Shown here piece by piece: positions 12,447 to 22,498 of a stretch of DNA of 64,000 nt. Location: contig JASJFT010000119.1 of the NCBI GenBank assembly GCA_030770425.1, positions 62,001-126,000 on the forward strand, given 5' to 3'. Under the pieces are notes generated by a model. That model had not been told where the DNA came from. It saw only the letters and a list, made by a program, of their open reading frames with translations, and searched no databases. The translations under genes and the position numbers were made by a program. The DNA is from Darksidea phi (taxonomy: Eukaryota > Ascomycota > Dothideomycetes > Pleosporales > Lentitheciaceae). Numbering within the stretch: position 1 is the stretch's first letter; each line of letters starts with the position of its first letter.

Positions 12447-13539
12447 TCTTGCAAATACTAGATGAAGGGTCGGAATGGGTGATCCGGCAGTGTTGATACA
12501 CGATGTTTATCCAACTGGTTATTTTGTAAAGTCTGTACTGTTCTCTGAAGCGATGCCTCGAAGATGAGGGCCGAAAGTATGGACGTGATATGTGCAAACA
12601 AGAAGTGCGTACGGAAGAGAAAAAGTATTTTATGTACTCCCGAATGAGTCAGTATCACACTAATTTGGTAAGACTACTTGTTTCGTCGAACAGTCTCGCA
12701 AGTGATTCAACGGTAGAAGGCCCGTACGCATGGCTCATGGTAAGCCTTCTCGCTCATCGAAAGCATTGAGCCACTGCAAACTTGTGAGTACACCGCATTC
12801 ACAGGGTTATTGGTGCTTATGTTAGTCTACGGAACGTCAAATTAGAATTTGCTTTATTCAGAGGAGTTGATTAGGGTCTCGCGTACGGGGAAAAGCCCAA
12901 GATGAAGCCACAAAGTCGGTAGAGACTATCCACGCGATGTGCTTTGTGAGACATATGCCGAGACAGTCTTTGTACCGTGAACTTAGGGACTTTGCGTCAC
13001 GACCGTGCGACGCTTGTCACTTCTTCAGTCATAGATAGTACCCGCACGCTTTACTATGTAACACCGTGCAGCGTCGTTCTATTTATACTATCACCATTGC
13101 GCCATAGTTTTGCTAGCTGCAACGTAATACTGCGAGACCTTAATGACGGCCTGGCGCTTCTTCACATGGCACAGCGAAGTAAGATAAATTGTATAAGGGT
13201 ATTGGAGTATGGGTCTATAGGGGTATGTGTGTAGAGGTACGAACTATGAGACAGCGCGCATTTTGTACAGGGTAACAGGTACTGACACCCCTCTGGACCA
13301 GCTTTGTTGATTTCGTAAGCTGACCCTTATTGCACGAGGATATGAGCGTACAAGTGTATGTTTCTACTGCAGACGGGTACTCTTTGAGTCTTATTGAGTA
13401 TCACTCACTTCGCACATACCATAACGCGATCCCGGAAGTTGCACCACGCCGATATCACAGATGACCTATGCGCGCCGCCATCGGCGAACAGGAGAACATA
13501 GAGATGCATTTACTCTTTGGCGACATCTACCTCCATCCT
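12447..13539. other. Intergenic stretch
   Basis: No gene is seen. Open frames here are short and compositionally random. The stretch separates the amidoligase promoter from the 3' end of the saccharopine-dehydrogenase-like pseudogene. Confidence 0.45.
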
Positions 13540-14816
13540 CAACCCTGTTGTCTTCACCCTCCATGAACTGGTCACTAAGTGTCGCTGAAGTTAGCACTCC
13601 GCCTCCAATCTTCTGCGCCCAACTCTGGCTATCAGGACGCAAAAGTACCATTACCGCCTCATCTAGCAGTCCGGCAGTCAAGGAGTGCATATTCATTGTG
13701 AATGATATGTTGCACACAGCGGTATGAGGAGACGCAGAGTCACTGTGTGCAATGGATTTCCAAGTCGCTGAATACTTCGCGTGATCCCTAGGCAACGAGA
13801 GAGTTAGCACAGTATGAATAAGACTTAATGATTGGACGTAATCATTTACTCCTTTGGCGGCCCTGCGCTAGGCTGGATAACGAAACTCTTCAAAAGCCAG
13901 CGCACAGGCAGTAGCGGTAGCATCGGCATAAAGACCACCATAGCAGCATGCCACAAGAACCCAGAGACACGGTTCGCAGCCTTCGTGCCAGTGAAGTAAT
14001 TGCACCTATGACCGTATTATTGCCCCCATCGATGAGATTACACGACAGGTGGACAGGATTCGTATCCCGCACTCCGAGTATCGAGTCAGTCCGTAGTCCA
14101 ATCTCAGTGCACGATGCGAACCGATAACCCCAAAGAAGTGGGGCGTGGTGTGAGGCGCGTCTGGAAGTACATCATCGGCACGCAGCGACAACGGCTGCAA
14201 AGACTTCCGTAAATGGGTCAGCGAATACGCCGACGCGACACCAAATTGACTATGCAGTGTACCTCCATCCACACTATTCCTAAACTTCTGCACCGAGTGC
14301 AACATCTCCGCCGTTCCCTCGCTAAAATTATGGCGAAGAAAGCTGGCGTACCTACCGGCCACATCGGCCGGTCCGGATTCAATGCCGTATTGCGTGATCA
14401 GAATGGCTTTGTTCTCCTGTGCACGCTTGTGGTACTTGTGCGCGATGTCGTAAACCCAGGGCGTTTCACCTGTGCAGTCAATGTAGTGTGTCCCAGCGTT
14501 TGCGCAAGCTTCTACTACGGAAGTACCGTGGAGGTGGTATGGGCCCACCGTACTGATCAAGACACTAGTCTTTCGAATTAAAATATTTAAGGGGTCTGCT
14601 GATAGGTTGGTCGTTTCGATCGCGGGCCGGTTTGCTCTGGTTGGGGTCTTTGAAGGATTTCGGTGATGGATGTTAGGTTGGCGCTGTTGCGGCCGGTGAC
14701 TGCCCAGGACATGTCGCTCGGAAGTCGGGTTGTTATGTGCTAGGCAGTCAGCTTGCCGCTGAATTCTGTTCCGCCGAGGAGAATGAGGTCGTATTAGCGA
14801 CGTGTTTGGGTGCCAT
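13540..14816 (-). pseudogene. Decayed saccharopine dehydrogenase-like / trans-acting enoyl reductase-type gene
   Basis: Pieces of one protein appear in order in different minus-strand frames. From the 5' end these are an ATG near 14816 then YDLILLGGTEFSGKLTA with an in-frame TAG right after it; SWAVTGRNSANLTSI; a frame change into RPAIETTNLSADPLN and VLISTVGPYHLHGT; GTHYIDCTGETPWVYD; then VRWLLKSFVIQPSAGPP near 13870-13930; and finally LLDEAVMVLLRP and KIGGGVLTSATL near 13600-13670. These are the Rossmann NAD(P)-binding start, the conserved middle and the C-terminal end of the fungal saccharopine-dehydrogenase-like family. At least two frameshifts and one nonsense codon break it. Introns could explain some frame changes but not the stop in the Rossmann region. 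Confidence 0.8.
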
Positions 14817-14928
14817 GGCTGAACAAATAAAGACTTGATGACGAGCTACTAACTGCTCCAGAGTAAGGTATCAAGCAGAAGCATTGGCTGTTCGACTGCG
14901 TGCTGAATTCTTTGTGTGAGCGTATATG

Positions 14929-15423
14929 CTATCTAAGTAGTATCCGGTGCACAGCGCCCATCGTCTGTTTCCTCCCCGCCACAGCTAGGTTTGAGCGGAA
15001 CTCCACCGATACTAGGTTAGAACCATTGTTTGGATCGTTTCCACAATGGAAGAAGTAACCTGCGGTTGAACCATTTTCTTTTCCCAATTCAAGGGAGACT
15101 GCTTCTGCAGTGTGGGTGGTGCGGTTGCTGGAGTCGGATGCTAGTTCGACCGATCGGAGAGTGGGTTTGTCCGCTTCTGCAGACAGTTTGGCCGCGTCTA
15201 TAGAGAGTTGCACCGCTTTCCTCGATAAGTTGGCCGCTCTTGTTGATAGTTCATCCGCCTTTCCGTATAGTTTCTCCGCTGTGGTTGATGGTTTCTTACA
15301 TCCTGTTAATTGTCCAATCATGTCTATGAATGGTCTATCGGGTTTCGCTAACGATTCATCCGCTCTTGTTGATATTCTTCTGCGTTTAGATAGTTCGTCC
15401 GCTGCGACTGATGATGTTTCCAT
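14929..15423 (-). CDS. Hypothetical heptad-repeat protein
   Basis: A 164-codon frame from an ATG at 15423. Residues about 48-90 form degenerate seven-residue repeats of the type A-x-x-L-S-x-x (for example KADELSTRAANLS, then RKAVQLSIDAAKLS), which would make an amphipathic helix or coiled coil. A partial unit (AADELS, TRADES) is near the N-terminus. At DNA level this is a 21-bp degenerate tandem repeat centred on TCCGCT on the plus strand. The opposite strand is also open for 110 codons across the same repeats, so the coding strand is not certain. No family is recognised and no signal peptide is visible. It could be a small coiled-coil protein or simply an open repeat tract. Confidence 0.35.
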   Translation of the reverse strand: METSSVAADELSKRRRISTRADESLAKPDRPFIDMIGQLTGCKKPSTTAEKLYGKADELSTRAANLSRKAVQLSIDAAKLSAEADKPTLRSVELASDSSNRTTHTAEAVSLELGKENGSTAGYFFHCGNDPNNGSNLVSVEFRSNLAVAGRKQTMGAVHRILLR

Positions 15424-16584
15424 CGGCGCAGTAAGTTAGCCCGTTGCCCGTCTAGACGGAACAACTCTCTCCTTGTGCGCTCGGGGACGGCATCAACGGT
15501 GCTCCTTTGTAACCCGGGATACAAGTCGCGTCACTGTGGTAGCACAGCGTGGTCTCTGATCCAAGATACAGCAAGTCCTAACACCCCTCCGCAACACCGT
15601 AACCGGTTTCGTATCCTGGCCTCACGACGAGAGGAGCGAGGTTTAGACAGGTTGATCGACCATCGCAGTTAGCGGACCAAGAGATATAGGCCTAGTAACG
15701 GTTAGTGTCGCCTAGCTAAGTAGCAGCTACTTGTATCCTCGCAAATAACCTGTTACCAGCCTTACCCTCGATCTTATGCCGGTACCTCCAGTAGCACCAA
15801 CAATCTTCTACGTCTTCAAAGTTCCTATATCCTTAATTGCTATGCAGTATGAGGCCTCTATTCCAATTCACAGTACAGTAATGTCTTCCGAACTACAACA
15901 CTCAGCAGATGCTTTTTAGCAGATACTAACCCGTAACAACAGCGCACGACCATTTCCGAAGTTATTCGACAACCCTCCACACCCACCCAGTGCCGCCAAG
16001 AGAGCTTCATGGTGATACTCGTCAAACAAGTCTTTCATTAGGATGGCGGGACTCTGTTGCGCAAAGAGGTTGTATGGTACCCTGACCCCCTGACTCGCGA
16101 CCAGTAGCAACCTGTACACAAGTGCCGCAAGATGTTATCCAAACCGCGTACAAACTTCAACTAACATCACATGCGAAACCCAAATCCACACCCACATCCA
16201 CATCCACCACCCTGTGGCACAGGAGGGGTGCCAGTCGCCGCATACGCCCAGACCACAGCGCGACAAAACCACCGCCTCGCTAGCCGCAACCAATCACAAG
16301 CGGCCGGGCGTATTCCTCCTAATTAAAGGAGAAAGAGAGAACAATCTGTGGCGCCATCCCCCCCGTCCGCCATATAAACCTGCAGCCCCAAACGGAAAGG
16401 AAAAAGTGCCTAGGCCGCGGCTGGAACGAAACAACCCCCCGCATCGCGCATCTCGTCCGTTAGACCCATTATCCCTTTCCATCATCACCACCAGCAGCAA
16501 CCAGCGAATACACACGCGCGACTAGCGACTAGCACCTACCTACCCACCCACCCGCCGGTTAACCCACACGCAGCGATCAGCGTC
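15424..16584. other. Intergenic stretch and promoter of the small secreted protein
   Basis: A GATGGTGI-like Rossmann fragment reads on the minus strand near 15775-15810, without a surrounding frame. C-rich tracts (CCCACCCACCCG) occur near 16540-16555. A TATAAA lies near 16373, about 210 bp before the next start codon, and may be the promoter of that gene. Confidence 0.4.
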
Positions 16585-16909
16585 ATGCGCGTCGTCACGC
16601 TCGCCATCGCGGCCCTCTTCGCCATCACAACTTCATCCGCGGTGCCAAAACGGCAATGCGACACCGACGAAGTCGGGCCGCGCTCGCCCTGCGATAACCC
16701 CAACTACGTGAGCGCGGCTTTTCTTTCGCGGCAGCTTCGGTAGCAATGGGAGGCCTCGGGTAGTGCTAACGCGGATGTAGGAGGCGCTGGAGCTGAGCAG
16801 AGGGTCCGGCGAGAGATACTACCAGTGCTGCGAGCGGTACGGCGTGTATCTTGCACGCATCGAAGAGGTGTCGATTGAAGAGCTGGAGAACTCGATCAGG
16901 CAGTGGTAG
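16585..16909 (+). CDS. Small secreted cysteine-containing protein (effector candidate)
   Basis: Two short exons, 16585-16707 and 16781-16909, are joined across a 73-bp intron (GTGAGC donor, TGCTAAC branch site 11 bp before the GTAG acceptor), giving 83 residues. Neither exon is long enough to stand out alone. Residues 1-19 are a clear signal peptide (MRVVTLAIAALFAITTSSA), followed by VPKR at 20-23, a dibasic Kex2-type processing site. The mature part has four cysteines (25, 36, 57, 58) and an acidic C-terminal helix-like tail ending in RQW. Size, secretion, processing site and lack of a known domain fit a small secreted effector-like protein; a role in host or microbial interaction is inference only. 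The unspliced frame stops 12 codons into the intron, which supports splicing. Confidence 0.75.
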
Positions 16910-17410
16910 GGAGAGAGCCTGCGAGGGCTGAGGTTATGGGAATATACGGGGATGTGCAGGCATACAGCGCGGATGTGGAGGCACGCGTAGAGGGATACCC
17001 TGATATTCAACTGTCACAGTTGCCATATCGATGGGTTATAAAGACGCGTTCGCGACTGGGCCGCGGATGGACCGAGGCAGCACGACGCGAGGAGGAACCG
17101 CGTGGCTGAGCGACCCGGCCATGGCCTATGAAACATGGCGAATGGGGGTGGTTTTGTCGACAACGGTATCACGCCGCTTTCGATTCGATGCCAGATTAAT
17201 TCGTACGGATACTGTTAGGGAAGGAAACAGGGAATGCTCGAGTGTAGAGCCATAATAAGTAATTGCATAAGGGCATTGCTGCGTTGGGGGAAGGCACCCA
17301 GATGCATCAGTAATTGCTGAAGGATCCAACCTACATACTCGAACAAATTCAATCCCATACATAGCCTCCCAATACGCCCATGCAAATAGAGTTCTGACGA
17401 GACTTTGTTT
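16910..17410. other. Convergent intergenic spacer
   Basis: This lies between the 3' end of the small secreted protein gene and the 3' end of choline oxidase. It probably holds both 3' UTRs. No other feature is seen. Confidence 0.5.
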
Positions 17411-19091
17411 TTACAGCTTCTCCTTCTCCAGGCCCTTCCAGCCCCATTCTTGCGCGATCAACTCAGCCGCGCGCTCACCGATTCCCAGAACCGTGAGCAT
17501 GGGGTTGATGGTTGGCATTTCGGGGAACACACCCGCATCAGCAATCCTCACCCCCTTGAGGCCACGGAGTCGAAGCTCGTGGTCTACCACGGCATACCTA
17601 TCCTTGCTCACATCGCCCATCTTGGTTGTCCCGGCTGGATGATACACGGTATGTGCGACTCTCCTTCCATACTCGGACAGCTCCTCATCAGTTTGCACTT
17701 TCGGCCCCGGAGCCACCTCACGCTTGAGCCATTCAGAGAAAGGTGCTTGCTTAGCGATTTCACGGGCGGCTTTGAGACCTGCGACAATGGTGGCAGCGTC
17801 GTAACCTTCTGGGTCGGTGAAGTAGCGGAAGTCGAGGGCAGGCTTGACGGTAGGGTCAGAAGAGGTGAGATAGATACGGCCTCGGGAACGGGGGCGCGGG
17901 ATGTTGGGGGTCATGCAAAAGGCGTCGATGGGAGTGTCATAGCCGAGACTGTGGACGGTTAGTGGTCAAATAGATCATTGAAGAGTGTGCAATGGCGTAC
18001 CGAGCCGTGTTCAGGCAGAAGGGGATTTGATAACAGTGCATCATGATATCTGCAATATCGCCGTCTGAGCCTGCTGCGTTCGGCGCCTCTCGCCGCAGGA
18101 AGATACCGGCATCTGAATCCATGGTGGTCTGATTGATTGGAACAGGCTTGTTCAGCTCCCATATGATAATGCTCTCGGGGTGATCCAGCAGATTCTCGCC
18201 AACACCTGGGATGTCTCTTACGACTGGTATGCCAAGAGATGAAAGTTGATCCTTCGGACCGAGACCAGAGAGCATCAGCAGTCGCGGGGTGTCAACAGCG
18301 CCAGCGCAGAGGATGGTCTCGCATTTGGGGCTGAGCGTGCGTTGTTCGCCGTTCTGTAGTGTGAGGCTGACACCCGTAACCTTGTCACCCTGGACGTTGA
18401 CCTTGCCAACCCAGGCATTGGTAAGGACAGTCAGATTCTTTCTACTCTCATCCCCACGGAGAATAGGGTGGATGTAGGCGACAGAGGCGCTGCTTCGCCG
18501 GCCGTCATCGGGATTGTAGGACACTGAGAAGAAGCCGACCGAAGGCTTCAAAGCGCCCTGAGTCTTGATCTCATGATTGAAGTCGTGGATAACCGGGATG
18601 TTCATCGCTTTGGAGCAAGAATCAATCCAGTCGAGGCACAGCTGATTCCGGTGATTCTCGTGCACGGGCTGCACAGTGTTGCGAAGGTTGTCGAGAACAC
18701 GCATAAAGGTCTTGAAGCTCCAACCCTTGCACCCTTGGGCCTCCCATCTCTTACAGTCATACTCGAATGGTCTAAAGGAAATAAGGGTGTTGTGCGAAGA
18801 ACAGCCTCCTAGAACCTTGGCGCGGGAGTGTCTGATGTGAGAGTTGCCCATTGGCTGTTCGGTGGTGCCATAGTCATAGTCAAGTTCGCCGCCAAGGAGA
18901 TTGAGCCAGTCTTTGAGTAACAGCACGCGGTCGTCCATGAAGTCGCTAGGGCCAGCTTCGATCAAAAGAACTTTCTTGTTGGGGAGATATTCCGACAACC
19001 GTGAAGCGATAACACAGCCAGCTGTGCCGCCGCCGACGATAACAAAATCGTAGGTCGCATTGGAAGGAATGGTGGTAGTAGTTGATGCCAT
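17411..19091 (-). CDS. Choline oxidase (GMC flavoprotein)
   Basis: Exons 19091-18001 and 17948-17411 with a 52-bp intron give 542 residues. It oxidises choline to betaine aldehyde, and probably on to glycine betaine, releasing hydrogen peroxide. The FAD motif is VGGGTAG (19-25). The match to Arthrobacter globiformis choline oxidase is collinear: RHSRAKVLGGCSSHN (87-101) keeps the His that carries the covalent flavin (His100 here, His99 there); DHPES keeps Glu306 (Glu312), proposed to bind the choline ammonium; VYHPAG keeps His467 (His466); INPM keeps Asn512 (Asn510). RYFTDPEGYD near 405-414 is also shared. These residues favour choline oxidase over a generic GMC alcohol oxidase. The gene diverges from betaine-aldehyde dehydrogenase, the next step. 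The protein ends in EKL, at best a weak PTS1. Confidence 0.88.
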
Positions 19092-20054
19092 GATGTATAA
19101 CGGACTCCAAGAATCTTTTTATCGACCTTGAATATGCTCGAGTGGGAGGTTGAAGCTGTTAAATACGTCGGATCGATGATGGTCGTCTAAATCTGATTGC
19201 TCGCCAGCAAGGACTTCGTAGCCGTAAGAGGTCAGATAGCTCCACCGTGTGTGCAACGACGTCAACTATAGCGGGAAGAATGCTGGGCTACTGCAGCATA
19301 TGTACTTTGATGCCCTGGATAAGGAAGTGCCCGGACCACCTCTCCGGTCCGACTTTCCAGCAGCACGTGCACTTCTTGGTGGGACGGGTAACGGATTTCA
19401 AGGTTTCTCTTGGCGGCTGAGGGGAAGATGGGCTTGCCTAGGTCCGACAAAGAAGGCTGGTAGGCCGTTTTTATAGTTCGGCGGCCTCGAAAAGTGCCAT
19501 TTTCCTCCATGTTCAAGTGTTTGGTACGGAGACAAAAGATTTCGCTGCGGCTAGCAACCCCGCCGCGACCAACGCGAACGCCAATCTCCACGCATGGCTT
19601 CCCCTGCTGCCATGTCCCAATCACAATAGCACAACTCGGGGCGGTGTGTTCCGCGACTCCACCCCAAGGTGCGCCTCTTCAAGCCCAAGGAAGTCTGCCG
19701 TCGACGACGTCGTAAAGAGCTCCTCGTCCGCGACAGGCCGTCTCGCCCGACACAATGCGCTGTTGGCCGGATAGTGGCACCAGGCCGAGCCCCATGCACC
19801 AACTGCTCGCCGTCTTCCGTGTTTGGTGAATAAATCCCCACACCGATGTGAGTGCAGCAAGCCACAAATTCTTCTCTTCGTCAAAGTACGAGAGGCGTTT
19901 GATTGGCGACGTTGCGACGGTAGACGATTAGCATCGGGAGTCTAAACTCATTGTGCATAGCTCTGCAGAAGCTATCTTTGAACTCACGCGATCGTCTCGT
20001 AGCAGACTGGACCACTCTTCACTTCAACTCTCGTAGATTCTATACGGTAGAAAT
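19092..20054. promoter_or_regulatory. Divergent promoter region of the choline-to-betaine pair
   Basis: A 963-bp spacer separates the two divergent start codons. It must hold both promoters and probably allows joint control. I see no additional gene: frames of up to 120 codons occur on the minus strand but resemble nothing. No binding site is named with confidence. Confidence 0.6.
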
Positions 20055-21566
20055 ATGTCCCTCCCATATGCACCTCGCTTCGCCTACTACGACGGCAAGC
20101 TGCAGTCCGCCAGCTCAACGTCGTCATTCCAGACCATCGATCCCGCGACCTCAAAACCCCTCGCCAACATCCATACCACCACCCACAGCGCCATCGACTC
20201 TGCAATCGCATCGGCACAAAAAGCCTTTCCAGCATGGTCTGCGACACCACCCATCGAACGCGCGCGAGTCCTACAAAAAGCCGCGGCTATCCTGCGATCG
20301 CGAAACGATGAGCTAGCCAAGACCGAGACGTACGATACGGGCAAAGCCTTCTCAGAAACGTCAACAGTAGACGTCGTGACCGGCGCAGATGTCCTCGAAT
20401 ACTTTGCAAACATGGTCGGAGGCGGGGGTCTGAACGGCGAGACGGTCCAACTGCGACCCAATGCCTGGGTATACACTACAAAGAACGCGCTGGGCGTATG
20501 CGCCGGCATAGGAGCATGGAACTACCCCATCCAGATCGCTCTCTGGAAGTCCGCGCCCTGCCTAGCAGCCGGCAACACCATGGTCTATAAGCCCTCCGAA
20601 TTCACGCCCCTCCATTCGACCGTCCTCGCCGAAATATACACAGAAGCTGGCGTGCCACCGGGCGTCTTCAACGTTGTGCAAGGCGGCGGCGAAGTAGGCG
20701 CATATCTCACACAGCACCCAGGCATCGCCAAAGTCAGCTTTACGGGGCAGGTCGCAACGGGTAAAAAGGTAGCAGGGAGTGCAGCAGGAGGCATGAAATA
20801 CGTCACAATGGAACTCGGCGGGAAATCAGCATGCATCATCCTTCCAGACGCCGACATCGACCAAGCCGTCGACGGCGCCATGATGGCCAACTTCTTCTCC
20901 ACAGGCCAAGTCTGCACAAACGGGACCCGCGTGTTCATTCCTCGGAGCATAAAAGCTGCGTTTGAGAAGAAATTGTTGGAGAAAGTGAAGCATATCCGGC
21001 CCGGCGACCTTTTCGATCCAAATACAAATTTTGGACCTTTGGTCAGTAAACCGCATTACGACAAAGTAAAGGCCTACATCAAACACGGCATCGAAGTCGA
21101 CAAAGCAACCCTCCTCTGCGGCGGCACTGATAAACCCACCTGGCTCGCTTCCCATTCAAACAAGGACTACGCCAATGGCTACTGGATCCAGCCCACCATC
21201 TTCACAAACTGCACAGACAACATGAAAATCGTACGAGAAGAAATATTCGGTCCTGTCCTATCCATTCTGACATACACCACGGTCGACGAAGTAATATCCC
21301 GGGCAAACGACACGGATGTAGGACTTGCAGCTGGTGTCTTCACCAAAGACCTAAACCTTGCGCACCAGGTCATTGGGAGGCTAGAAGCGGGTATCACGTG
21401 GGTGAATACGTGGGGAGAGTCGCCCGCGGAGATGAGTGTGGGTGGGTGGAAGATGAGCGGTGTTGGTGTGGAGAATGGGCGGAGGGGGTTGGAGGCTTGG
21501 GTTAGGAATAAGAGTACGCTTGTGGAGATGGGTGGGGAAGTGCCGACGGTTTTTGCCAAGTTGTGA
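20055..21566 (+). CDS. Betaine-aldehyde dehydrogenase
   Basis: An intronless 503-residue aldehyde dehydrogenase that oxidises betaine aldehyde to glycine betaine with NAD(P)+. Visible landmarks are WNYP with the oxyanion Asn156, YKPSE with Lys179 for the cofactor, SFTGQVATG (228-236), the general base Glu253 in MELGGKS, and the nucleophile Cys287 in [11 protein letters not shown]. That last block and [12 protein letters not shown] near the C-terminus are the forms seen in BetB-type betaine-aldehyde dehydrogenases, which supports the substrate call beyond the general family. The last residues are FAKL; AKL is an accepted PTS1 variant, so import into peroxisomes is likely, where peroxide from choline oxidase could be removed by catalase. 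Divergent pairing with choline oxidase resembles the choline oxidase/betaine aldehyde dehydrogenase pair of Aspergillus fumigatus. Confidence 0.93.
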   Translation: MSLPYAPRFAYYDGKLQSASSTSSFQTIDPATSKPLANIHTTTHSAIDSAIASAQKAFPAWSATPPIERARVLQKAAAILRSRNDELAKTETYDTGKAFSETSTVDVVTGADVLEYFANMVGGGGLNGETVQLRPNAWVYTTKNALGVCAGIGAWNYPIQIALWKSAPCLAAGNTMVYKPSEFTPLHSTVLAEIYTEAGVPPGVFNVVQGGGEVGAYLTQHPGIAKVSFTGQVATGKKVAGSAAGGMKYVTMELGGKSACIILPDADIDQAVDGAMMANFFSTGQVCTNGTRVFIPRSIKAAFEKKLLEKVKHIRPGDLFDPNTNFGPLVSKPHYDKVKAYIKHGIEVDKATLLCGGTDKPTWLASHSNKDYANGYWIQPTIFTNCTDNMKIVREEIFGPVLSILTYTTVDEVISRANDTDVGLAAGVFTKDLNLAHQVIGRLEAGITWVNTWGESPAEMSVGGWKMSGVGVENGRRGLEAWVRNKSTLVEMGGEVPTVFAKL

Positions 21567-22498
21567 TGGTGCACTGGAAACGTTGTATATATGCGTGTGA
21601 AAATAACATACTGGGTCTAAGCGTACTGATGTAAGTTTTTTGGGTTGAGCTACATAGCTCGTATCATGTTCTTCAATGTAGAAGACTGTACACAGACTCA
21701 TGCTCTCGTACTGTAAATGCACATATACGTTCAAATGTTACCCATTATCAGGCTAGCTCCTATAGCTACCCCTGCATATAGTTACTCCTCACACTCGTAT
21801 ATAAGCAGCTCTCCTACAGAGCTATCACAATCAACTTGGTTCTTCACCCCTCATAGTGATACACTGTGATACTCATACAGGACAGAGCTATTTTATAACA
21901 GATTTATAACAGGTGTTGTATTAAAACTAGGTGGGCAGACTACTAAAGTATTAGATATTGAATCAGTTACCACACTAATTCCTGATTGACTTACTGTAGT
22001 ATTAAATTGATTTATAAAATTAGCAAGTTGGGGACTTAGTTTAAGAACAATAGCTGCTAGGATAATAATACTTCCTCCTAAGGGCGATTCATAGTGATTC
22101 ACTGTGATACTCATACAGGACATTTCGAAACGAAAAGTAAGGAAAGGCCAGATTGGACCTTACCTACAGTCGCGCTGCCATTGTTACCGTAGCTACAGTC
22201 TTTCTTATATTTCATCCTCATTGCTTTACAATGGGTTCCGGGTGAATGCGCTCTTTTGGGTATAATAAATAATCTGCTACCCCTCTTCTTGAGAGCCTTC
22301 TACAATGTGGTGGCGTACGAGATTGAGTTGTCGGCGTCAACCAGGATGATGTGTAAATCTGTAAGTAGTCGCGTAGACAAACAATGCGTAGGTTTAGGGA
22401 TAGTGTGATCCGAAATTCTTACTTTGGAGGGGCACTTATTGACAATGAAATCTCTGTACGTCTTAATACTAAGTACAAGCAAACAGTAAAATAAACTC
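21567..22498. other. AT-rich spacer with a direct-repeat-flanked segment
   Basis: This lies between the 3' ends of betaine-aldehyde dehydrogenase and the NLR. Apart from the repeat pair listed separately it contains only A/T-rich unique sequence. A 76-codon minus-strand frame lies almost entirely inside the flanked segment and matches nothing I know. Confidence 0.5.
21851..22122. repeat. 34-bp direct repeats flanking a 204-bp A/T-rich segment
   Basis: The sequences at 21851-21884 and 22089-22122 match at 33 of 34 positions; they begin TCATAGTGAT and end CTCATACAGGACA. Between them is a segment markedly richer in A and T than its surroundings. Possible readings are a small non-autonomous element with long terminal direct repeats, a tandem duplication with a later insertion, or a recombination scar. 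No terminal inverted repeat is evident. Confidence 0.6.

Noticed and set aside
15775..15810. Rossmann-like GATGGTGI on the minus strand
   Set aside because: Eight residues only, with stops nearby and no other part of an NmrA-like protein.
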